A DNA stretch of 25,955 nt, taken from the NCBI GenBank assembly GCA_040261275.1, contig JBDQOI010000032.1:1-25955 (forward strand), read 5' to 3'. Each line of letters opens with the position of its first letter. Position 1 is the first letter of the stretch. The stretch is from UBA8752 sp040261275. Its GTDB lineage: Bacteria; Bacteroidota; Bacteroidia; Flavobacteriales_D; Sanyastnellaceae. Below, piece after piece: positions 1 to 7,191 of this stretch. The position numbers and the translations under genes are program-made. Below the pieces are notes generated by a model, which saw nothing but the letters and a program-made list of their open reading frames with translations, was not told the DNA's origin and made no database searches.

Positions 1-1
1 G

Positions 2-208
2 ATTGTGTTCCGTTTTCTGGACCGCATGTTCGGTGCTGGTCGACGCGGGCGGGGGACGCAAGGCGGGCGCACGGGTAACGGACGGGGCGCACAGGGCCGA
101 AGGGATGCGTCGGCCGGGAATTCTCGCTCGGCTCAAGGCCGGCAAGCGGCCAAGGACGACCACCTCGGCGAGTACGTCGATTACGAGGAGGTCGACCCGG
201 ACGAATAG
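2..208 (+). CDS. DUF4834-family protein, C-terminal part (5' truncated)
   Basis: The frame is open from the window edge to a TAG at 206-208, so the true start probably lies upstream; a GTG at 5 could serve as a start but would leave no membrane segment. The visible part is a low-complexity stretch rich in Gly, Arg and Gln, ending in the acidic tail DDHLGEYVDYEEVDPDE. A tail of the type (D/E)GEYVDYEE closes DUF4834 proteins of Bacteroidota, which normally begin with one or two transmembrane helices; those are missing here. Function of the family is unknown. It lies 47 bases upstream of the YfhO-type gene in the same direction, so the two may be co-transcribed. Family assignment rests on the C-terminal signature only. 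Confidence 0.6.
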   Translation: MVFRFLDRMFGAGRRGRGTQGGRTGNGRGAQGRRDASAGNSRSAQGRQAAKDDHLGEYVDYEEVDPDE

Positions 209-215
209 ACGCCTT

Positions 216-242
216 GGGGTTTCAAGACCCCCGATGCCGGGG
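216..242 (+). other. Two overlapping short hairpins ahead of the YfhO gene
   Basis: GGGGT (216-220) pairs with ACCCC (227-231), and CCCCG (229-233) pairs with CGGGG (238-242). The two stems share bases 229-231, so they cannot form together. They lie between the stop of the DUF4834 gene and the ATG at 256. There is no T-run, so this is not a normal intrinsic terminator. An attenuator-like role is speculative. Confidence 0.3.
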
Positions 243-255
243 CTAACTTGGGCGC

Positions 256-2808
256 ATGAGCGACCGTCCGAATCCTGCCCAGCTACTTCGTTCTTTCTTG
301 CCCCACCTCGCTGCACTGGTCGTCTTGGCTGGCATTGCGGGGTCATTCTATTCCAAAGCGTTCGACGACTATAGTCTGCGGATGCCGGACATCGAGCACT
401 ACATCGCAACCGCCAAGGAAGTCAATGACCATCGGGCCCGTACCGGTGAGCAGGCGCTTTGGACGGACAGTCAATTTGGAGGGATGCCCACCATGCAATT
501 GGGGCTAAGCACGTCGGATGTCAACGCTGGACATTGGTTGACACGTGCGCTGCGTCTTGGTTTTCCGAGGCCTGCCGATCACCTTCTTGTGGCCCTGCTG
601 TGTGCCTATCTCCTCGCGTCAGTGCTTGGGTGTGGTCCTTGGATTTCGGTGTTGGTCGCCATTGGATTTGGATTGAGTTCGCTCAATATTCTCTACCTCG
701 GGGCGGGCCATGCGGCCAAGGTGATGTCCATTGCCACGTTGCCGGGTATCCTGGCGGGAGTGCTCGTGGCTTACCGGCGTAACCTCTGGTTGGGTGCGGG
801 GTTGGCAGCAGCTTTCACGGCCGTCAACTTGGCGGCCAATCACCTGCAGATGACGTATTACCTCGCTTTCTTGGTCGGCGGAATCGGGATTGCGGAAACG
901 ATCCGACTCATCCGATCGGGGGCCACCCGGCAGGCACTGGTAACCGGTGCGGTACTCCTGGCGGCTGCAGGAATTGCCATCGTACCGAATGCGGCTTTGA
1001 TCAAGCCGACCCTGGACTACACGCCGCACACCACGCGGGGAGAGGTTCTGCTGTCTCCCATGGACGGAGTGGAAGTGGGAGAAGCTGGACTCGATAAGGA
1101 CTACATCCTCCAGTATTCGATGGGCCGCGGCGAGTGGTGGAGCATCCTGGTTCCGGACATCAAGGGAGGTAATAATCCGTTGTACTGGGGAGAGCAGACG
1201 TTCAGTGGCGGTGCGTTCTATTTCGGGGCCATCCTCGTGGCGCTCTTCATGGTTTCACTCATCCTCCGGCGCGACGTGTTGCGTTGGCCCATGCTTGCGG
1301 TGGCGCTATTGGCCATAGTGCTGTCGTGGCGGGAGGCCAGTGGCCTGACGGATTTCTTCCTCGACAACGTGCCGGGCTTTGCCAAGTTCCGTGATACCAA
1401 GATGATGTTGATGCTGATCCAATGCATGCTGCCCATAGGGGTGGGGTTGTTGCTCAAGGATGTGGTGGAAGGCAAAGTGGAATGGGGTCGCAAGCTCTTC
1501 ATTGCAGCGGGTGTGCCGGTGCTTTTGATGCTGCTGTTTGCGGTGATGCCGACGGGATTCTTTGAATTCGAGAGCCACATTCGGCCCGACCGGGCGGTAG
1601 AGCAATTGGGGGCCAGCCGGGCCTTGGAGCAGCGCCTCGAAGTCTACAATGCGGACGTGTGGCGAAGTTTCGGGCTTGTCCTGCTGGCGGTGGCGGGCCT
1701 CTTGGCCGCCGTGCGGTTGCGGGCCAGTGGTGCCAAGTCTATGGTGGTGCAGGGTGTTTTTGGCTTGCTGGCCGTGGTGACGGTGGTGGAGATGTCAGCG
1801 GTCAATCGACGCTATCAGCCGGCCGACAAAGGTTGGGTGCGCAACGTAGAGTACAAGTACCCCTATACCGCATCAGCGGCAGACAACGCCATCCTCGCCG
1901 ATCGGGTGCGCCGCAACCCTGCGTTGCAGCAGACGATGGACAAGGAGGTGGAGCGGGTGCGTCAGGCCTATGATGGCCGCATAGGCAAGCGCGAGGAACG
2001 GGTGCTCGAGGCCGCAAAATTTGCCGGCCTGCAGACCGCGGATCATTTCCGCGTTTTGAACTTTCGCGGGGCCTTCAGCGATGCCACCACGAGCTACCTG
2101 CACCGCAGCGTGGGGGGCTATCACGGTGCCAAGCTGCGGCGCTATCAAGACATGATCGAACGGGTGCTCCAGCCCGAGCAGCAAAAGTTTGCCTCGCTCG
2201 CCAATTCGGCGGGGATGGACGCTGCGCTCGCGGCGATGCCGGTGCACGCGATGCTCAACACGCAGTACATCATTTACGACCCTGCGCAGCAGCCGATTCC
2301 CAATGGGCAGGCGTTGGGCAACGCTTGGTTTGCCAGTGGATGGACCATGGCCGATGGAGCTGATGCCGAGATGTCTGCACTGACGTCGCTGACCGACCCG
2401 AGGGAAGCAGTGGTACCCGAATCCTTCTCAGAGACCCTCGCGGGTATGGTGCCGGGGGCGGCGAGCGCAGGGCGCGCCGAGCTGGTGGCGTTTACCCCGG
2501 ATGCACAGGAATACCGGGTTTCAGCGCCGGCCAAAGGCCTGTTGGTCTTCAGCGAGATCCATTATCCAGAAGGGTGGCAATTGACCATCGATGGCGAGCC
2601 CGCCGAGTTGCTGCGCGTGAACTACGCTTTTCGCGCAGCTGTGGTGCCAGCGGGTGACCACACTGTGGAGATGGCATTTGACCTGCCTTCCGTGCACACG
2701 GCGAGGACGATGGCTTCGGTGGGCAGTGGCCTATTGTTGCTGCTCATTGCAGGCAGCTTTGCGATGGCCTACCTCGGCCGGGGACGGGTGGAGCCTGAAG
2801 CTGAGTGA
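256..2808 (+). CDS. YfhO-family integral membrane protein
   Basis: This 850-residue polytopic membrane protein begins with a hydrophobic helix (about residues 10-30) and a short extracytoplasmic stretch containing WTDSQFGGMPTMQ, a hallmark of bacterial YfhO-like proteins. Many further helices follow between about residues 95 and 510. A large soluble region (about 520-820) comes next and one last transmembrane helix near 825-845. YfhO proteins have a GT-C glycosyltransferase-like architecture and are linked to glycosylation of cell-envelope polymers in Firmicutes; the substrate in Bacteroidota is unknown. The ATG at 256 gives a normal cytoplasmic N-terminus and fits the family length. The stop at 2806-2808 lies one base from the stop of the convergent acyltransferase gene, leaving no room for a terminator between them. 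Confidence 0.88.
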   Translation: MSDRPNPAQLLRSFLPHLAALVVLAGIAGSFYSKAFDDYSLRMPDIEHYIATAKEVNDHRARTGEQALWTDSQFGGMPTMQLGLSTSDVNAGHWLTRALRLGFPRPADHLLVALLCAYLLASVLGCGPWISVLVAIGFGLSSLNILYLGAGHAAKVMSIATLPGILAGVLVAYRRNLWLGAGLAAAFTAVNLAANHLQMTYYLAFLVGGIGIAETIRLIRSGATRQALVTGAVLLAAAGIAIVPNAALIKPTLDYTPHTTRGEVLLSPMDGVEVGEAGLDKDYILQYSMGRGEWWSILVPDIKGGNNPLYWGEQTFSGGAFYFGAILVALFMVSLILRRDVLRWPMLAVALLAIVLSWREASGLTDFFLDNVPGFAKFRDTKMMLMLIQCMLPIGVGLLLKDVVEGKVEWGRKLFIAAGVPVLLMLLFAVMPTGFFEFESHIRPDRAVEQLGASRALEQRLEVYNADVWRSFGLVLLAVAGLLAAVRLRASGAKSMVVQGVFGLLAVVTVVEMSAVNRRYQPADKGWVRNVEYKYPYTASAADNAILADRVRRNPALQQTMDKEVERVRQAYDGRIGKREERVLEAAKFAGLQTADHFRVLNFRGAFSDATTSYLHRSVGGYHGAKLRRYQDMIERVLQPEQQKFASLANSAGMDAALAAMPVHAMLNTQYIIYDPAQQPIPNGQALGNAWFASGWTMADGADAEMSALTSLTDPREAVVPESFSETLAGMVPGAASAGRAELVAFTPDAQEYRVSAPAKGLLVFSEIHYPEGWQLTIDGEPAELLRVNYAFRAAVVPAGDHTVEMAFDLPSVHTARTMASVGSGLLLLLIAGSFAMAYLGRGRVEPEAE

Positions 2809-2809
2809 T

Positions 2810-4069
2810 TCAGTCGATGCGGTAGCCTTCGGACTGCCAGCGTTCGCACCATTCGGCGCGCCATGCGCGGCGCGGCTTGAAGGGGTGGGGAGGGGCTTGG
2901 CGGATCATCCACCGCAGGAAGGGCATGGCCAGCGGAAGTTGGATGTGCACGAAGGTCGACAGCGGGACGGGGAAGGCGCCAAGGGTGCTTTTGATTTCCA
3001 GCGCTGTGCGGCCCATAACCACGCGGCTTGCGCGGAGGGAGATGCCCCATTCTATGAATTCAAAGAGCATGCGCTGGTAGAGGGCGCGTTCCTTGTTGAT
3101 CTCGGCTTCGAAGCCGACGTAGTAGGCCTCCACGGTGGCGCTGTCGGCGTGATGGAGGCCACAGTGGAAACCGATCAGCGCGTCGCCATCGTGATAGGTC
3201 ACCAGCATGAAGTCTCCTTCCAGTTTTTGGGCGAGGCGCACGAAGTCGCGGGCCTCGAGTCCGCCCATGACGATACTGGCTCGGCCGTAGACCTGTTCGT
3301 AGAGTGCGATGAGGTCGGGGCCCAGGCGTTCGAGCGCTGCCGGGTCGGTGATGCGTTCGACCCGGAGGTCGGCGCTGCGGGCGAGGATGCTGCGGACCTT
3401 GGTGCGCGCTTTGGTACGCAGGGCCTCCTGCCATTGATCGGAGGAGGTCCAGGTGGGATCCAAGGGGACCTCCATTACCGGATCAAAAGTGGCGCGGGCC
3501 CAGCGACGGCTCCAGTGCGGTGCGAGGGCAGCGTCAAGGTCCGGTCCAAAGTCCTTGGCCATCCAGACGCGGATGCCCCAATGCCGGGCGCATTGGTCGA
3601 AGGCTTGTTCTGTCCACTGAACTTGCTGGGCGGCGGGGATGCCGTCGATCCAGCGGAAGGTGTGTTCGCCGCTGCCCAGGCCCTGGCCCGCCACGAGGGT
3701 GCGGAACCGGAAGGGGCGTCCACCCGGTTGCATGATGGCTGTGGCGATGCGAACACCAAGGGAGACGTCCATGTGTTCTGCCGGCGCTCGGCTCTCGGTT
3801 TGGACGGCCTGCATGAGGATGCCTCCGAGCCACGGGCCGTCACCGGCCTTCATCATTCCGAGCCGACATTGGACCTTGTCATGACCCGCCATGGCGGTGA
3901 GATAGCGTGGGTCCAGGTAGGCCGATCCGCCAGGAAGAGCTTCCCAATCGTCCCAAGGCACGTCTTCGGGTGCATTGAACCAATGCCACTGCGCTTTTTC
4001 CAATGTCGCGGCATCCAAGAGGCTTTCCGCTGTGGGGCGGGTCTGCGTGGAAGACGCGTTAGAGGTCAT
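2810..4069 (-). CDS. FemAB/BioF2-like GNAT acyltransferase
   Basis: This 419-residue soluble protein has no signal peptide. The second half carries the GNAT-like fold typical of FemAB/BioF2-like acyltransferases. Recognisable stretches are LIGFHCGLHH (a core strand), YYVGFEAEINKERALYQRML (the acyl-donor-binding region), and GRTALEIKSTLGA near residue 355, a strongly conserved motif of this subfamily. The first half is probably a degenerate duplicate of the same fold. Relatives transfer amino-acyl or acyl groups to peptidoglycan precursors, lipids or amino acids, and the substrate here cannot be deduced. It is the last gene of a leftward run after the DCC protein (92-base gap) and converges on the YfhO gene. 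The subfamily is fairly certain; the reaction is not. Confidence 0.8.
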   Translation of the reverse strand: MTSNASSTQTRPTAESLLDAATLEKAQWHWFNAPEDVPWDDWEALPGGSAYLDPRYLTAMAGHDKVQCRLGMMKAGDGPWLGGILMQAVQTESRAPAEHMDVSLGVRIATAIMQPGGRPFRFRTLVAGQGLGSGEHTFRWIDGIPAAQQVQWTEQAFDQCARHWGIRVWMAKDFGPDLDAALAPHWSRRWARATFDPVMEVPLDPTWTSSDQWQEALRTKARTKVRSILARSADLRVERITDPAALERLGPDLIALYEQVYGRASIVMGGLEARDFVRLAQKLEGDFMLVTYHDGDALIGFHCGLHHADSATVEAYYVGFEAEINKERALYQRMLFEFIEWGISLRASRVVMGRTALEIKSTLGAFPVPLSTFVHIQLPLAMPFLRWMIRQAPPHPFKPRRAWRAEWCERWQSEGYRID

Positions 4070-4161
4070 GGCGGAACGAAACTACGGATACAACCCACGG
4101 TGCGGGTGCTGAGTTCGCACCCATTGGCATTTGGCGTGCTGCGGTTTTGCGGGAAGAGTGC

Positions 4162-4578
4162 TCAAGGGAGCATGCGTGCCGGGTGGGCCGGCAGGGGACA
4201 GTCGTCAGGGACGCGGCCGAACCAGCGGTGCCGGTTGCGTGCGGTAAGCCGGTAACCGGCGCGGCGCAGGGTAGCGGGTAGGAGACGGAAGGTGCGGGCG
4301 CGGCCAGGTCGTCCGATGATGTCGAGCGCATGTCCCACCGCAGTTTCGCCTTCCGCAGCCTCGCCTTCGCCGGTCCACAGGATGACGGCTTCGCGGTGGT
4401 CGGGAAGCTGGCCCCGTTGTCTCAAGGTGTCGGCGGTGGGTCCGTCCAGGGGGGCGAAGCGCAGGCCCGCATGGGGCTCTCGCTCCCAATGGAGCAGCCG
4501 GCGGATGGCGCCATGACACAGGGCGCAGCCTCCGTCGAAAAAGAGGACGGGCGGGGCGATATCAGAAGTCCCCGCCAT
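4162..4578 (-). CDS. DCC-family thiol-disulfide oxidoreductase (DUF393)
   Basis: With the start at 4578 the product is 138 residues and begins MAGTSDIAPPVLFFDGGC. The signature FDGGCALCHG places a CxxC pair at Cys18 and Cys21, the motif that names the DCC (DxxCxxC) family. These are thioredoxin-like proteins predicted to do thiol-disulfide exchange; physiological partners are mostly unknown. A longer reading to 4647 is open, but the ATG at 4578 is preferred because it places the family motif near the N-terminus and an AAGGAGGT element lies upstream (spacing longer than ideal, inside the Gly-rich tail of the receptor gene). The coding region overlaps the 3' end of the TonB-dependent receptor gene by 17 bases, implying translation coupling. 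Confidence 0.85.
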   Translation of the reverse strand: MAGTSDIAPPVLFFDGGCALCHGAIRRLLHWEREPHAGLRFAPLDGPTADTLRQRGQLPDHREAVILWTGEGEAAEGETAVGHALDIIGRPGRARTFRLLPATLRRAGYRLTARNRHRWFGRVPDDCPLPAHPARMLP

Positions 4579-7129
4579 CAAAACTGCCGCCACCTCCTTC
4601 ATAGCCGCCCCTGCCCCGACCGCGCTGGCCGGGTTCGAGCTTGCCAAAGGACCACGTCAGGCTCGCGTAGACAAAACGGCTTTGGCGTTTGAAAGTGCCG
4701 TCTTGGAAGAAGTCACGCCCTTCGGAGGTGTAGGACCACTCCTGTTGGTCGAACACATCGCTGACGCGCAGCGATCCCTTGAGCTTGCCGTCGTAGAAGT
4801 CGCGGGAGACAGCGGCGCTGTGGGTGATGTAGCCTTGGAAGGTGCCCTGCGTGTATTGGGATGGCGCCCGGAAGCGGCCATTGATTTGGACCTTCCATCC
4901 GCCTTTCAACAGCGACGATACCTGATAGCCGGCGCTGCCTTGGAAGCCATTGTTGCCCAAGTCGGGCGCCAGGTTGGATCCGTCGGTTTTCTGGTGGTAA
5001 ATGCTCCCGTTGAGGCGAAGCTGAAGGCTGCGGCCCTTGCGCCACATGGCCACCATTTCCAACCCAGAGTTGGTCTGGCGCGCGAGGTTGACGTAGGTGC
5101 GGTATGCGATGCCGGCATCGTCGACTTCGATGAAGCGGCGGATCACGTCGCGGGTGGTTTTGTAGAAGAGCGAGGTGGTCAGCGTCAGGGACTTGCCCGT
5201 GAGCTGGTGGCCGAGTTCCAGACCGTCGGTGTATTCGGGCAGCAAGAAGGGGTTGCCATAGCGCAGGTTGCGCGGGTCGGCATTGTCCACGAAAGGGTTC
5301 ACCTGCCTGCCCCGTGGTCGGTTGACGCGGCGGTTGTAGCTCAGCACCCATTGGTTGCGGTCGTCCACGGTGTAGCTGAGGTTGGCGGAGGGGTAGAAGC
5401 TGGTGTAGTCGTTGACGAAGGTGGCCTCGGTGCCGCCCAGTTGGGCCAAGGCCGCAGCGATGTCGGTGCTGTCGCCTTGCAGCTCCGCCGTGGTGAAAAC
5501 GGTTTCTCCCCGTCCGCCCGCTTGAACGCCCCAAGCGCCGAATTTCCGCCCCCATGTCACATAGGCGGCATGGATGTCTTCTCGATACCGGAAGTCATAA
5601 GCTTGGACGAAGGGAGTGCCCAGCGTGTCCCGCTGCCAGAACCGCTGGTCTTCGTTGCTTTCGCGCAGGATGGATTTGTAGCCCAGTTCGAGCTTGCCGT
5701 CGTGCTCCAGCGGCTTTTCGTAGTCGAGTTGGAGGGTGGTGTTCCAACTTCCACCGTCGTTGAGGTTGGCGTTGGACAGGTAGGCCGTATCGAGCGCGGT
5801 GCTCGGTAAATCCTGCCAGAGGGAATCGCTGGAAGTATTGGTGCGGTTCGACCAACGGGCAAAGGCTTGCAGCACGTGGCGCTCGCCATACTTGTGCTCG
5901 TACCCCAAATCGATGTCCGTGGAAGCATTCTCTCCTTCCGACAAGCCATATCGGGTGAATCCGCCCAGCGCATCGGTGCTCCATGTTTCCAGGTTGACCA
6001 CGTCCTCGACACCTGAATTGAGGCCTTGGTTGGTGCGCAATCCGATGTTCCACGTTGTTTTTGAAGAAGGCGTCCAGTCGAGCCCCGTTTTGAAGTTCCA
6101 GCTGGAACGCAGGTTGTCGGTCCAGCTGTTGGAGGTCAGGACGCTCAAGGAGTCGTACCCCCCGGACAAATCCCCGCCAAAGGCCTGCTGGCGTTCGCTG
6201 TCACCCAAGCGAAAGCCTTTGCGCTGGTTCCATCCCGCATTCAGCGAGAAGTTGAGTTTCTGTCCTCGGATGTTCCCATTGAAGGAGCCGCTGTGGTTCT
6301 CGTCGGTTCCCCATGTGACGCTGACCTGGCCGTTTTTGCCTTCGAGCTTGTCTTTTTTGAGGATAATGTTGAGGATGCCTGCGACACCTTCGGGATCATA
6401 CTTTGCCGTGGGGCTGGTGATGATTTCCACGCGGTCAATGCTGCTGGCGGGAATCTGCTCGAGCAGGTTCTGTGTGGCGCTTCCGGTCATGCCACTGGGC
6501 CGTCCGTCGATGAGGATGGTGACATTGCCCGATCCCCGCAGGCTCAGGTTGCCGTCGATGTCCACGTCGATGCTGGGAACGTTGCGCAGCAGTTCGGTGG
6601 CGTTGGAGCCGGCGCTATTGAGGTCGTCGCCCACGCGGAACACCTTGCGGTCGATCATCATCTCGAGCGTGGAGCGCTGCTCTACGATTTCTGCGGCCTC
6701 GAGGGCCTGCACGTTGGGCTCCAGGCGGAGCGTGCCGAGGTTTTGTTCCACACCGCCACGGGGGGACAAGCGGATGTCGTCTACGGTGGTGGAGACGTAA
6801 CCCATGAAGCCGATTTGAGCGCGAAACCGGCCGATGGGGATTTCGGTGATGCGGAATCGGCCCTTGCCGTCGGTCACTCCGCCGGTGATCACCTTGTCCT
6901 CGTCAAAGGAGAGGATGCTGATGGTAGCAAACTCGATGGGCGCGCCAGAATCCAGGTCTTCCACCGTTCCGTAAACCACGCCAATCTTGGGCCGCTGGTC
7001 CATGCTCGGACGTCCACCTTCGGATTTACCTCCTCCGCCTCCTCCTCCGCTTGGGCGTTGGGCGACCATGACAGTGGGCAGGCTGAGCCAGAGGGAGCAG
7101 AACAGGATCAGAAAATGGCGCAGGTTCAT
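4562..7129 (-). CDS. TonB-dependent receptor / outer-membrane beta-barrel protein
   Basis: This 855-residue precursor starts with a signal peptide (MNLRHFLILFCSLWLSLPTV, cleavage likely after MVAQ). A Gly-rich linker follows, then a CarboxypepD_reg-like beta-sandwich (about residues 48-130, GTVEDLDSGAPIEFATI). A plug domain (about 150-260) contains LLRNVPSIDVDIDGNLSLRG, ILIDGRPSGM and the strand DRVEIITSPTAKYDPEG. The rest is a long beta-barrel of the outer-membrane beta-barrel family 3 type. Such receptors import ligands across the outer membrane using TonB energy, or serve as TonB-type channels of unknown ligand. No SusD partner follows, so it is not a classical SusCD pair. The C-terminus is an unusual Gly-rich tail after the last strand (YASLTWSFG) and still ends in Phe. 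It lies 62 bases downstream of the beta-galactosidase gene, so a galactoside ligand is possible but unproven. Confidence 0.9.
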   Translation of the reverse strand: MNLRHFLILFCSLWLSLPTVMVAQRPSGGGGGGGKSEGGRPSMDQRPKIGVVYGTVEDLDSGAPIEFATISILSFDEDKVITGGVTDGKGRFRITEIPIGRFRAQIGFMGYVSTTVDDIRLSPRGGVEQNLGTLRLEPNVQALEAAEIVEQRSTLEMMIDRKVFRVGDDLNSAGSNATELLRNVPSIDVDIDGNLSLRGSGNVTILIDGRPSGMTGSATQNLLEQIPASSIDRVEIITSPTAKYDPEGVAGILNIILKKDKLEGKNGQVSVTWGTDENHSGSFNGNIRGQKLNFSLNAGWNQRKGFRLGDSERQQAFGGDLSGGYDSLSVLTSNSWTDNLRSSWNFKTGLDWTPSSKTTWNIGLRTNQGLNSGVEDVVNLETWSTDALGGFTRYGLSEGENASTDIDLGYEHKYGERHVLQAFARWSNRTNTSSDSLWQDLPSTALDTAYLSNANLNDGGSWNTTLQLDYEKPLEHDGKLELGYKSILRESNEDQRFWQRDTLGTPFVQAYDFRYREDIHAAYVTWGRKFGAWGVQAGGRGETVFTTAELQGDSTDIAAALAQLGGTEATFVNDYTSFYPSANLSYTVDDRNQWVLSYNRRVNRPRGRQVNPFVDNADPRNLRYGNPFLLPEYTDGLELGHQLTGKSLTLTTSLFYKTTRDVIRRFIEVDDAGIAYRTYVNLARQTNSGLEMVAMWRKGRSLQLRLNGSIYHQKTDGSNLAPDLGNNGFQGSAGYQVSSLLKGGWKVQINGRFRAPSQYTQGTFQGYITHSAAVSRDFYDGKLKGSLRVSDVFDQQEWSYTSEGRDFFQDGTFKRQSRFVYASLTWSFGKLEPGQRGRGRGGYEGGGGSFDGGDF

Positions 7130-7139
7130 GAGAACAGAA

Positions 7140-7153
7140 CGCCCAGTCGGGCG
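7140..7153 (-). other. Short hairpin in the gap between beta-galactosidase and receptor genes
   Basis: CGCCC (7140-7144) and GGGCG (7149-7153) form a 5-bp stem with a 4-base loop. On the minus strand the stem is followed by TTCTGTTCT, a weak U-rich tract, directly before the receptor ATG. It could act as a partial terminator after the beta-galactosidase gene or simply be leader structure. A 10-bp palindrome GTTTGCAAAC (7169-7178) lies nearby in the same gap. Confidence 0.25.
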
Positions 7154-7191
7154 GGAAGTTCAATGGCGGTTTGCAAACGCAAGGATATGAT

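Noticed and set aside
2654..4255. Long open frame (533 codons) on the plus strand
   Set aside because: It lies antisense to the acyltransferase gene, which has clear family motifs, and has no recognisable domain; GC-rich DNA produces long shadow frames.
7024..7047. GGN-type simple repeat as a phase-variable tract
   Set aside because: It encodes a Gly-rich linker after the receptor signal peptide. The repeat unit is a multiple of three and imperfect, so slippage would not switch the frame.
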